A DNA stretch of 5,344 nt from CAVTZP01 sp964456815 (GTDB taxonomy: Bacteria; Chloroflexota; Dehalococcoidia; Dehalococcoidales; BS750m-G39), in contig CAYWCO010000076.1 in the NCBI GenBank assembly GCA_964456815.1, forward strand, positions 1-5,344. The letters run 5' to 3'. This document shows, one piece after another, positions 1-5,344 of this stretch. The position numbers and the translations under genes were made by a program. How positions within the stretch are numbered: the first letter of the stretch is position 1; each line of letters opens with the position of its first letter. The notes below the pieces were generated by a model, which was given only the letters and a program-made list of their open reading frames with translations, did not search any database and was not told the origin of the DNA.

Positions 1-117
1 CATCAGGGTGATTACCGCCCCAACCCCGATGATAATGCCAAGCATGGTCAGCGCCGAGCGTAACTTGTTGGCAAGCAGCGACCTTATGGCGATAACAAGC
101 GATTCAAAAAGCTTCAC
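1..117 (-). CDS. MacB/FtsX-type ABC transporter permease, N-terminal fragment (cut by window edge)
   Basis: This is the first 39 codons of a membrane subunit that runs off the low-coordinate edge. It starts at a GTG at 117-115 whose last two bases form part of the ATPase stop codon (GTGA overlap), so the two genes are probably translationally coupled. A GGGAAGG ribosome-binding sequence lies at 134-128, 10 nt upstream. The peptide opens MKLFESLVIAIRSLLANK, then reads LRSALTMLGIIIGVGAVI. That is the usual start of MacB-type permeases: a short amphipathic cytoplasmic segment, an N-K-x-R-S turn, then transmembrane helix 1 from about residue 21. Family members normally have four membrane helices and a large extracytoplasmic MacB periplasmic-core domain between helices 1 and 2; those parts are outside the window. 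By family knowledge it would work with the ATPase and adaptor encoded just upstream. The family assignment is strong for so short a piece; the substrate is unknown. Confidence 0.87.
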   Translation of the reverse strand, partial: MKLFESLVIAIRSLLANKLRSALTMLGIIIGVGAVITLM

Positions 118-773
118 TGGCTGGCAACCTTCCCATCATGCAGACGAATGACGCGCTTAGTTTTCTCGGCGATATCCGGCTCATGGGTAACAATGATAAC
201 GGTAATACCATCCTTGTTGAGTTGGCGAAAGACGGAGATAATCTCCTTGGTGGAGGCACTATCAAGGTTGCCGGTAGGCTCATCGGCTAGAATGAGGGGC
301 GGGTCATTAACCAACGCCCTGGCTATAGCCACCCGCTGCTGTTCACCGCCGGATAGCTCAGTTGGTTTATGCTTAGCCCTTCCCCCCAGTCCCACCCGCT
401 CCAGGGCTTCCATAGCCTTCTGGTGCCTTTGGCCGCCACCCCCATAGATAAGGGGAAGCTCAACATTGGATAGGGCAGTGGCACGAGACAAAAGATTAAA
501 GTCCTGAAAGACAAAACCAAACTTTTTATTTCTTAACTCAGCCAGCTTGTTATCGTTAAGCCGGCTGACATCAACCCCGTCAATTAAGTACCTGCCCGAG
601 GTCAGTCTATCCAGACAACCAATAACATGAAGCAGGGTGGACTTGCCCGAGCCTGAGGCGCCAACAATGGACACCATTTCCCCGGCTTCGATGGTGAGAG
701 ACACCCCATTAAGGGCGTAGAGCTCAACCTCCCCCATCCGGTAGACCTTGGTGATGTTTTCCAGCTTAATCAT
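114..773 (-). CDS. ABC transporter ATP-binding protein, MacB/LolD/YknY type
   Basis: This 219-residue cytoplasmic ATPase should power the adjacent permease. All nucleotide-binding motifs are present in order: an aromatic A-loop region near Y11, Walker A GASGSGKST at 38-46, Q-loop glutamine at 90 (VFQDFNLL), signature LSGGEQQR at 140-147, Walker B LILADE at 160-165 with catalytic Glu165, D-loop GNLD at 168-171 and switch His197. The opening MIKLENITKVYRMGE and the motif FQDFNLL are typical of the subfamily that drives MacAB, LolCDE and YknXYZ systems, which use ATP to move a periplasmic or extracytoplasmic step rather than to push a substrate through the membrane. Length is normal for a stand-alone subunit of this group (about 220-240 residues). 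The signature has Glu where many MacB proteins have Gln, which is common in LolD-like relatives. It begins 19 nt after the adaptor stop with only a weak TAGAGAT sequence directly before ATG, so expression may depend on upstream translation. Its stop overlaps the permease start. The specific transporter name cannot be decided from this subunit. Confidence 0.95.
   Translation of the reverse strand: MIKLENITKVYRMGEVELYALNGVSLTIEAGEMVSIVGASGSGKSTLLHVIGCLDRLTSGRYLIDGVDVSRLNDNKLAELRNKKFGFVFQDFNLLSRATALSNVELPLIYGGGGQRHQKAMEALERVGLGGRAKHKPTELSGGEQQRVAIARALVNDPPLILADEPTGNLDSASTKEIISVFRQLNKDGITVIIVTHEPDIAEKTKRVIRLHDGKVASQ
128..134 (-). promoter_or_regulatory. Ribosome-binding site for the permease
   Basis: GGGAAGG lies inside the last codons of the ATPase gene, 10 nt before the GTG at 117-115. 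It supports choosing that GTG, which overlaps the ATPase stop, as the permease start. Confidence 0.6.
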
Positions 774-792
774 ATCTCTAACCCGTTAAGGC

Positions 793-2055
793 TTACTCGC
801 TAAACATTAACCCCCCTGGCTGGAAGGAGGACCTTTTCTCCACCACCACAACCTCACCCTCCTCAAGACCATCTAAAATCTCAACCTCATAGCCATCACT
901 AATCCCGATAGCTACCGGCCTTTCCTCAATCTGACCATTGACCACAACCTTGACCACCAGATTACCCTCACTATCCTCCCCAATAGCGCGGTTGGGCACC
1001 AGCAAAACGCCACTCCGTTCAGCAATGATGATGTCGGCGGTGGCGCTCATTCCCGCCTTAAGCCCGTAAACTTCGGGCGCTTCAAAGCCAACCTTAATCT
1101 TGTATAATACCAGCCCTGACTCCTCACTCGCCAGCGGGGAGATAGAGGTAACCTCGCCCTCAAGCTGAACCCCGGGCAGGGCATCAACCCCAATAATAGC
1201 TCTTTGCCCCAGCTCCACAATTGGTATATCTATCTCGTCAACCTCAGCACTAAGTTCCATCTCCGCCGGGTCAACCAACTCAATGATGGTCTTGGTGGCA
1301 TAGTCCATGGCGGAGAGGCTATCACCCTCTTTAATATTCACCGCGGCAATGACGCCGTCAAAGGGGGCAACCATCACCGCCTTATTCAGGTCACCGTTAG
1401 CCATGTCCAGAGCCACCTGGGCTCTCTCCACCCCCAGCTGGGCAGCCCTTATCGTCCAGAAATCGGCAACATAAAGAACTCCTGAGCTAAATAAATCCTC
1501 CCCCCGCCCCCGAGCCAGCCTCTGTGCGGCTTCAGTCAATTCTTTCTCGGCTTGCTCCAGCCCCTGTTTCACCTGCCAGTACTGGCCATAACTTAACCCT
1601 TCCTCCAGCGATTCCTCAGCCTTGCTTAACTTCCGTTTGGCGTCAGCAATAGAGGCTAATGCCGCCGGAACATCAAAGGCAAAGGTAGAATAGGTATAGG
1701 GATAGGTTAGACTGCTATAGCTAGCTTCAGCTATTTCCATGTCGACTTTAGCGGCTCTGGCAGCCAGTTCTAAAGAAGTGGCATCCAGCCTTGCCAGCAC
1801 CGTACCTTCGCTTACCCATTCACCCTCCTCAACATTTACCTCGGCTATAGTGCCGGTAATGCCGAAGGTCAACTTCCTATCCTTAATAAAAGAAAGGTTG
1901 CCATCGGCACTGACGGTTACCATTAAATCACCCCGGACTACCTCGGCTAGCTGGCTCTGACCTTCCTCGACCTGACCGGCACAGGCACTAAGGCCGGCCA
2001 CAAGTAAACAAGCCAGAGCTATCATTAAACCTGATTTCACCTTATTTCTTCTCAT
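793..2055 (-). CDS. Lipoprotein membrane-fusion (HlyD/MacA/YknX-like) adaptor of an ABC exporter
   Basis: This 420-residue protein looks like the extracytoplasmic adaptor of the ABC exporter encoded next to it. The N-terminus is a lipoprotein signal: basic MRRNKVKSG, a hydrophobic stretch to about residue 22, then lipobox LSAC with Cys25 as the expected lipidated residue. Domains in order: first beta strand and lipoyl-like half (about 36-91, with GTIAEVNVEEGEWVSEGTVL), a long helical hairpin region (about 92-225), the second lipoyl half (APFDGVIAAVNIKEGD, 230-245), a beta-barrel domain (about 265-345), and a C-terminal membrane-proximal domain (about 347-407, with LLVPNRAIG and a paired LDGLEEGEVVV). 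This order is that of RND/ABC adaptors such as MacA and YknX. The hairpin is interrupted by an aromatic-rich piece (YPYTYSTFAFDVP, 118-130) that I do not recognise from the TolC-binding tip of Gram-negative adaptors. The start is supported by AGGAGGA at 2067-2061; a downstream Met11 would destroy the basic n-region. It overlaps the regulator gene by 14 nt. The gene name is left blank because MacA and YknX cannot be separated here. Confidence 0.92.
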   Translation of the reverse strand: MRRNKVKSGLMIALACLLVAGLSACAGQVEEGQSQLAEVVRGDLMVTVSADGNLSFIKDRKLTFGITGTIAEVNVEEGEWVSEGTVLARLDATSLELAARAAKVDMEIAEASYSSLTYPYTYSTFAFDVPAALASIADAKRKLSKAEESLEEGLSYGQYWQVKQGLEQAEKELTEAAQRLARGRGEDLFSSGVLYVADFWTIRAAQLGVERAQVALDMANGDLNKAVMVAPFDGVIAAVNIKEGDSLSAMDYATKTIIELVDPAEMELSAEVDEIDIPIVELGQRAIIGVDALPGVQLEGEVTSISPLASEESGLVLYKIKVGFEAPEVYGLKAGMSATADIIIAERSGVLLVPNRAIGEDSEGNLVVKVVVNGQIEERPVAIGISDGYEVEILDGLEEGEVVVVEKRSSFQPGGLMFSE

Positions 2056-2344
2056 CGGCTTCCTCCTCGGAGCTTCTACTGGCCGCTCTGGATGGCGTGT
2101 GACCCCTCAATAACCCCTCAACAGCGGCCAGCTGTTCGCTGGCTATCCTTACTATTTGTTCCACGGCGTCAGCCTTGAATAAGATTAACCCCCTCCCGCC
2201 AGGTCCTAAGAAAACAAGCAGGGTGGTCCCTGTTTCTATGCCCAGCTCCTTGCGGGCATGGGCCGGTATGACCACCTGCCCCCTGGGACCGACGGTGGCT
2301 GAGCCGAAACACTTGAACTCATGCCAGACATCTTTGTTATTCAT
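2042..2344 (-). CDS. SpoVT/AbrB-fold DNA-binding protein, probable local regulator of the exporter operon
   Basis: This small 100-residue protein is probably a cytoplasmic transcription regulator. Residues about 12-57 form a SpoVT/AbrB swapped-hairpin domain: GSATVGPRGQVVIPAHAR followed by KELGIETGTTLLVF carries the family hallmark G-R/K-G-Q-V-x-I-P followed by the R-x-x-L-G-I-x-x-G-x-x-L pattern. Residues about 58-80 look helical (EQIVRIASEQLAAVEGLL), and the last 20 are a Ser/Arg then Glu/Lys tail. The domain is found both in AbrB-type regulators and in MazE-type antitoxins. No toxin gene is adjacent: the next gene is the exporter adaptor, which favours a regulator. I chose ATG 2344-2342. 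The open frame extends 33 codons further upstream, but that extension crosses the -35 and -10 elements and is unlike the family. A G-rich ribosome-binding sequence lies just before the chosen ATG. It heads the exporter operon and overlaps the adaptor start by 14 nt. Operon control is inferred; DNA targets and any effector are unknown. Confidence 0.88.
   Translation of the reverse strand: MNNKDVWHEFKCFGSATVGPRGQVVIPAHARKELGIETGTTLLVFLGPGGRGLILFKADAVEQIVRIASEQLAAVEGLLRGHTPSRAASRSSEEEADEKK
2061..2067 (-). promoter_or_regulatory. Strong ribosome-binding site for the adaptor gene, inside the regulator CDS
   Basis: AGGAGGA sits 5 nt before the ATG at 2055-2053 and is read in the regulator frame as part of its Ser-Glu-Glu-Glu tail. 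It fixes the adaptor start and shows that the acidic C-terminal codons of the regulator double as the translation signal of the next gene. Confidence 0.8.
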
Positions 2345-2347
2345 GCG

Positions 2348-2359
2348 CCTCCCCCCCTC
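2348..2359 (-). promoter_or_regulatory. G-rich ribosome-binding site of the AbrB-fold gene with a 7-G run
   Basis: Reading toward the gene, GAGGGGGGGAGG ends 3 nt before the ATG at 2344-2342. The distal GAGGG part is at a normal Shine-Dalgarno distance; the proximal GGAGG is unusually close. The signal supports this ATG over the farther upstream one, which has no comparable sequence. Confidence 0.6.
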
Positions 2360-2386
2360 GTGGTAATAAATATCTGATTTGTATGA

Positions 2387-2415
2387 AATATAGAATATTT
2401 TTGAAAAATTGTCAA
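2387..2415 (-). promoter_or_regulatory. Sigma-70-type promoter of the regulator/exporter operon
   Basis: On the minus strand a perfect -35 hexamer TTGACA (2415-2410) is followed by exactly 17 nt and then TATATT (2392-2387), one mismatch from the -10 consensus. A start site near 2380 would give a leader of about 36 nt before the ATG at 2344. It lies in the only AT-rich gap of the window, directly upstream of the AbrB-fold gene. It implies that the exporter operon can be transcribed independently of leuS-proC. Spacing and match are seen directly; activity is inferred. Confidence 0.8.
2397..2409 (-). promoter_or_regulatory. 13-bp palindrome in the promoter spacer, candidate operator
   Basis: ATTTTTCAAAAAT is a perfect inverted repeat with 6-bp arms around one central base. 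It lies entirely between the -35 and -10 elements. A protein bound there would block RNA polymerase. AbrB-fold proteins tend to bind AT-rich DNA and often repress their own genes, so autoregulation by the downstream product is a reasonable inference. A short A/T palindrome can also arise by chance in AT-rich promoter DNA. Confidence 0.4.
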
Positions 2416-2441
2416 GTGTCTGTGGAAAAGGCGGAGGGTTC

Positions 2442-2465
2442 AAAAAAAATGGCTCTACCTGCCCA
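2442..2465 (-). terminator. Possible weak intrinsic terminator after proC
   Basis: The proC stop codon lies within a short imperfect hairpin (TGGGC, loop, GCCA, with one bulged G; 2465-2450), followed immediately by eight T residues (2449-2442). The T-run is in the right place to end the leuS-proC transcript before the next promoter, but the stem has only about four pairs, so termination may be partial or this may be coincidental. Confidence 0.35.
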
Positions 2466-3255
2466 GTTCCTTGGCTCTATTATAAGCCGCTTTTACCGCC
2501 CGCTTAACCAGCTCGGCAAAGCCTCCCTTTTCAAACTGCTCAAGAGCCTGGGCGGTGGTGCCGCCGGGGGAGGTAACCATCTGGCGCAACTCGGCTGGCT
2601 CTTTGCCCGACCTCTGGATAAGGTGACCCGAGCCGAGCATGGTCTGCAGCACCAGCTCCAAAGCCTTACCCCGGGGAAGACCAATCCCCACCGCGGCATC
2701 AACCAGTGCCTCAACCATTAAAAAGAAATAGGCGGGGCCGCTGCCGCTTATCGCCGTAGCCATATCAATATATTTCTCATTATCAACGTAGACCTCTTTA
2801 CCCATAGCCCCAAGGATAGCCCTGACGAATTCCTTTTGCTGCCCGCTCACCCCGGCGGTAGCCGTCCAGACGCTTATCCCCTCACCAACCTGGGCCGGGG
2901 TATTGGGCATCGCCCGAACTATGCTATCATGCCTCAGCCCGCGAGCCAGAGTTTTAGTTTTCGCCCCGGCAACAATTGATAAAACAAGCTGAGACGGCTT
3001 GAGGTAACCTTTTAGCTCTTTCATTACCTCAACCAGATTCTGCGGCTTAACCGCCAGAACCAGTATATCGCCTATCTCCACCGCCTGCTGGTTATTGCCG
3101 GTCACGGCTACGCGGTACTTCCGCGCCAGAAGCTTACGCCGGGGGTCAGCAATATCACTGACAATAATCGTCTCCGGCTTAGCCAGCCCCTTTTTCAGAA
3201 CAGCCGCCAGCATGGCTTCCCCCATATTGCCCCCGCCGATAAATGCTATTTTCAT
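2455..3255 (-). CDS. proC: Pyrroline-5-carboxylate reductase
   Basis: This 266-residue enzyme catalyses the last step of proline synthesis, reducing 1-pyrroline-5-carboxylate to L-proline with NAD(P)H in the cytoplasm. The N-terminal Rossmann domain opens MKIAFIGGGNMGEAM, with the dinucleotide-binding GGGNMG at 7-12. It continues with VLAVKPQNL at 66-74 and the conserved MPNTPAQVGEG at 116-126. The C-terminal helical dimerisation domain has GSGPAYFFLMVEAL at 171-184 and the family signature MVTSPGGTTAQAL at 226-238. Length matches the usual 265-280 residues and no key motif is missing. The start ATG is 5 nt after the leuS stop. GAGG at 3267-3264, inside the last leuS codons, is a plausible ribosome-binding site 8 nt upstream, so proC is probably co-transcribed and perhaps coupled with leuS. 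No leucine- or proline-responsive leader is visible. Strand 2 ends in Ser-Asp, followed by paired arginines (39-40); I cannot decide NADH versus NADPH preference from this. Confidence 0.97.
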   Translation of the reverse strand: MKIAFIGGGNMGEAMLAAVLKKGLAKPETIIVSDIADPRRKLLARKYRVAVTGNNQQAVEIGDILVLAVKPQNLVEVMKELKGYLKPSQLVLSIVAGAKTKTLARGLRHDSIVRAMPNTPAQVGEGISVWTATAGVSGQQKEFVRAILGAMGKEVYVDNEKYIDMATAISGSGPAYFFLMVEALVDAAVGIGLPRGKALELVLQTMLGSGHLIQRSGKEPAELRQMVTSPGGTTAQALEQFEKGGFAELVKRAVKAAYNRAKELGR

Positions 3256-3260
3256 AACCT

Positions 3261-5344
3261 CTACCTCACCACTATATTAACCAGCCTGCCCGGGACATAT
3301 ATTGTCTTAACAATCTCCCTGCCCTCCAGGTGAACCTTTACCTTCTGGCTGCTCAGCGCTTTTTCTTTGGCTTCAGCCTCGGTGATAGACGCCGGCACCG
3401 CAATCCGGTCGCGAAGTTTGCCGTTGACCTGAACCACCAGGGTAATCTCCTCATCCCGAGCCAGCTCCTCATCCCACCCCGGCCAGCTCTGGTTATGGAT
3501 GCTGTAATCATGACCCCTCTGCTGCCACAACTCCTCAGCCAGGTGAGGGGTGGTGGGAGTTAGAAGCAGGAGCAGGGTATCTATCGCCTCATTCCAGGCA
3601 GAAACACCAACCGCACCCTCTTCTCTGACCCTGGCCAGATAGTCGGTGAACTCCATAAGGGCAGCGAGCATGGTATTGAAGCGGAGCCTTTCCATGTCCT
3701 CGGTAACCTTCCTGATGGTCTGATGGGTCAGGCGGGATAAATCCCGCTCCGCCTTCTGCCTAACCTCCCCACCCTCGCCGTATTCGCCGCTCACCAGGTT
3801 CCACACCCGGTTAAGCCAGCGGCTCATGCCGCTGATGCCAGAGTCATTCCACTCGCCGCCCTGCTCCCAGGGCCCGATGAACATCAGATAAGCGCGCACG
3901 GCATCAGCGCCCAGCTCAGAGACATAGCCGTCAGGGGTAACCACGTTGCCCCGGGACTTGCTCATCTTCTGCTTCTCGGCAACAATAACCCCCTGATTGA
4001 ACAGGCGGGTAAAGGGCTCACCGAACCTAACCAGCCCCATATCCCGCAGCGCCTTGATGAAGAAGCGGGCATAGAAAAGGTGCATGACGGCATGCTCGGC
4101 ACCGCCGGTATAAAGGTCTACCGGTAGCCAGTATTTTACCTGCCCAGCATCAAACGGTGCTTCTTTATGATGGGGGCTGGCATAGCGCAGGAAATACCAG
4201 GAGGAGCACATAAAGGTGTCCATGGTGTCGGTCTCGCGCCTGGCCGCCGCCCCACACTTCGGGCAGGTGGTATTGACAAACCGCTCGTGGTATTTCAGGG
4301 GGGACTCACCGGTGGGCTTAAACTCAGCGTCCTCGGGCAGGAGCACCGGAAGCTCTTTTTCGGGGACGGGGACGATGCCGCACCTATCACAGTAGACCAT
4401 GGGGATGGGCGCCCCCCAGTAGCGCTGGCGGGAGATGAGCCAGTCGCGCAGCTTGTAGCTTATGGTCCGCCCACCCCAGCCCTTCTCCCCCAGAAAATCA
4501 GAGATTTTCTCGATGCCCTGCCCGCTGGGGAGACCGTTGAAATCTCCTGAATTAACCATAGTGCCCGCTTCGATATAGGCTTCCTCTAATTCTCCCCCCT
4601 GCCACTCCGGCGGGGCGATAACCACCCTGATGGGCAGGTTATACTTCTTGGCGAAGGCGAAGTCACGCTCGTCATGAGCCGGCACCGCCATCACCGCGCC
4701 GGTGCCGTAGCCCAAGAGAACATAGTCGGCAATCCAGATTGGCACCCGCTCACCGTTGAGCCGGTTAGTGCAGTAAGTGCCGATAAAAACCCCGTCCTTT
4801 TCCTTCTCCGTTGACAGCCGCTCTATTTCGCTCTGCCGCCGCGACTTTTCAACGTAAGCCTCAACCTCGGCTTTTTTCTCCGGCGAGGTGAGTTTTGCCA
4901 CCAGCGGGTGCTCCGGAGCCAGTACCATAAATGTTACGCCAAATATAGTATCGGGGCGGGTGGTAAACACCCGAATCTCTTTTTCATCAGCGCCGGGGTG
5001 GTCAAGACCAAAGGAAATCTCGGTACCCTGACTTTTACCAACCCAGTTCCGCTGCATTATCTTTATCCGCTCCGGCCAGTCAATGCCGTCATGCTGCATA
5101 AGCTCATCGGCGTATCTGGTGATGCGGAGGAACCACTGCTCCAGGTCGCGCCGTTTGACCCCCGCCCCGCAGCGCTCGCAGAAGCCGTCCACCACCTGCT
5201 CGTTAGCCAGCACCGTCTGGCACTGGGGGCACCAGTTGACCGGCGCCCGGTCTCGATAAGCCAGGCCCGCCTCGTAGAGCTTCAAGAAGAACCACTGCGT
5301 CCATTTATAGTATTCCGGAAGGCAGGTAACCACCTCACGATTCC
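3261..5344 (-). CDS. leuS: Leucyl-tRNA synthetase, 5' end cut by window edge
   Basis: This class I synthetase charges tRNA-Leu with leucine and clears mischarged tRNA. The 693 visible codons run to the window edge. A GTG at 5333 is not the true start: the frame continues upstream as N-R-E before VVTCLPEYYKWTQW, matching the conserved REVxTxxPEYYKWTQW block, so about 110-130 residues including the HIGH motif lie outside. Counting from that GTG, visible features are: zinc-type Cys pairs CPQC/CERC (35, 38, 52, 55); the CP1 editing domain with TTRPDT (124-129) and GAVMAVPAHDERD (212-224), including the editing Asp221; a second Cys set CDRC (315, 318) and CPKC (357, 360); the synthetic-core LRDWLISRQRYWGAPIP (295-311); MDTFMCSSWYFLRY (371-384); KMSKS (456-460, bases 3968-3954); the anticodon-binding helical domain; and a C-terminal domain beginning VVQVNGKLRDR. 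Only a few residues separate FNQGVIV from KMSKS, so the leucine-specific insert seen in some bacterial enzymes is absent. It is followed 5 nt later by proC. Confidence 0.98.
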   Translation of the reverse strand, partial: NREVVTCLPEYYKWTQWFFLKLYEAGLAYRDRAPVNWCPQCQTVLANEQVVDGFCERCGAGVKRRDLEQWFLRITRYADELMQHDGIDWPERIKIMQRNWVGKSQGTEISFGLDHPGADEKEIRVFTTRPDTIFGVTFMVLAPEHPLVAKLTSPEKKAEVEAYVEKSRRQSEIERLSTEKEKDGVFIGTYCTNRLNGERVPIWIADYVLLGYGTGAVMAVPAHDERDFAFAKKYNLPIRVVIAPPEWQGGELEEAYIEAGTMVNSGDFNGLPSGQGIEKISDFLGEKGWGGRTISYKLRDWLISRQRYWGAPIPMVYCDRCGIVPVPEKELPVLLPEDAEFKPTGESPLKYHERFVNTTCPKCGAAARRETDTMDTFMCSSWYFLRYASPHHKEAPFDAGQVKYWLPVDLYTGGAEHAVMHLFYARFFIKALRDMGLVRFGEPFTRLFNQGVIVAEKQKMSKSRGNVVTPDGYVSELGADAVRAYLMFIGPWEQGGEWNDSGISGMSRWLNRVWNLVSGEYGEGGEVRQKAERDLSRLTHQTIRKVTEDMERLRFNTMLAALMEFTDYLARVREEGAVGVSAWNEAIDTLLLLLTPTTPHLAEELWQQRGHDYSIHNQSWPGWDEELARDEEITLVVQVNGKLRDRIAVPASITEAEAKEKALSSQKVKVHLEGREIVKTIYVPGRLVNIVVR

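Noticed and set aside
140..147. Signature motif in the ATPase protein (residues 140-147) with Glu in place of the common Gln (LSGGEQQR)
   Set aside because: The substitution is common in LolD-like and related ATPases and all catalytic residues are present, so it is not evidence of an inactive or novel enzyme.
2042..2344. MazE-type antitoxin of a toxin-antitoxin pair
   Set aside because: No PemK/MazF/PIN-like toxin frame is adjacent on either strand; the neighbour is a complete exporter adaptor. Fold similarity alone does not decide it, but context favours a regulator.
2345..2443. A 33-codon N-terminal extension of the AbrB-fold protein from an ATG at 2443
   Set aside because: It spans the -35 and -10 elements, is AT-rich with non-family residues, and has no ribosome-binding site; the ATG at 2344 has a G-rich Shine-Dalgarno.
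2450..2484. Two copies of TAGAGCC near the end of proC
   Set aside because: They are a short direct repeat on the same strand, cannot form a stem, and are within chance expectation.
2383..2721. A 112-codon open frame on the plus strand crossing the proC/regulator gap
   Set aside because: It is antisense to the conserved proC 3' end and starts inside the promoter region of the opposite strand; no recognisable protein family.
4167..4550. A 127-codon open frame on the plus strand
   Set aside because: It lies antisense within the strongly conserved leuS coding sequence, and its translation shows no recognisable domain.
5331..5333. GTG as the start of leuS
   Set aside because: The frame stays open to the window edge, and the residues just before it (N-R-E) continue the conserved LeuRS block, so the gene is truncated by the window, not short.

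Overview
The window reads as a compact stretch of bacterial chromosome. Every gene I can support lies on the minus strand, so transcription runs from high to low coordinates. GC content looks moderate (about half, by eye). The adaptor is a lipoprotein and no outer-membrane channel gene is visible. The LeuRS is the short form without a large insert before KMSKS, as in Bacillus-like enzymes. Together these suit a monoderm-type bacterium. My best guess is a Chloroflexota (Dehalococcoidia-like) genome, but this rests on recognition from memory and is a low-confidence inference.

Layout in transcription order. (1) 5344-3261 is leuS, cut by the window edge and lacking roughly the first 110-130 residues. 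(2) 3255-2455 is proC, complete, starting 5 nt after the leuS stop. (3) 2454-2345 is the only real intergenic gap. It holds a T-run with a weak hairpin just after proC, then a near-consensus sigma-70 promoter (TTGACA, 17 nt, TATATT) whose spacer carries a 13-bp palindrome. (4) 2344-2042 is a 100-residue SpoVT/AbrB-fold regulator. (5) 2055-793 is a lipoprotein membrane-fusion (adaptor) protein whose start overlaps the regulator by 14 nt. (6) 773-114 is a MacB/LolD-type ABC ATPase. (7) 117-1 is the start of a MacB/FtsX-type permease, coupled to the ATPase through a GTGA overlap and cut by the window edge.

This gives two transcription units. The upstream one is housekeeping (leucyl-tRNA charging and the last step of proline synthesis). 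The downstream one appears to be a self-contained, locally regulated tripartite ABC exporter (adaptor, ATPase, permease; MacAB/YknXYZ-like) led by its own small DNA-binding protein. The substrate cannot be read from the sequence.

I see no RNA gene, CRISPR array, insertion sequence or phage feature. The most interesting points are the promoter with a palindrome between -35 and -10 upstream of an AbrB-fold gene, the tight translational overlaps across the exporter operon, and the unusual aromatic-rich hairpin region of the adaptor. None of these amounts to a clearly new system; the regulator-plus-exporter unit is the best candidate for follow-up.
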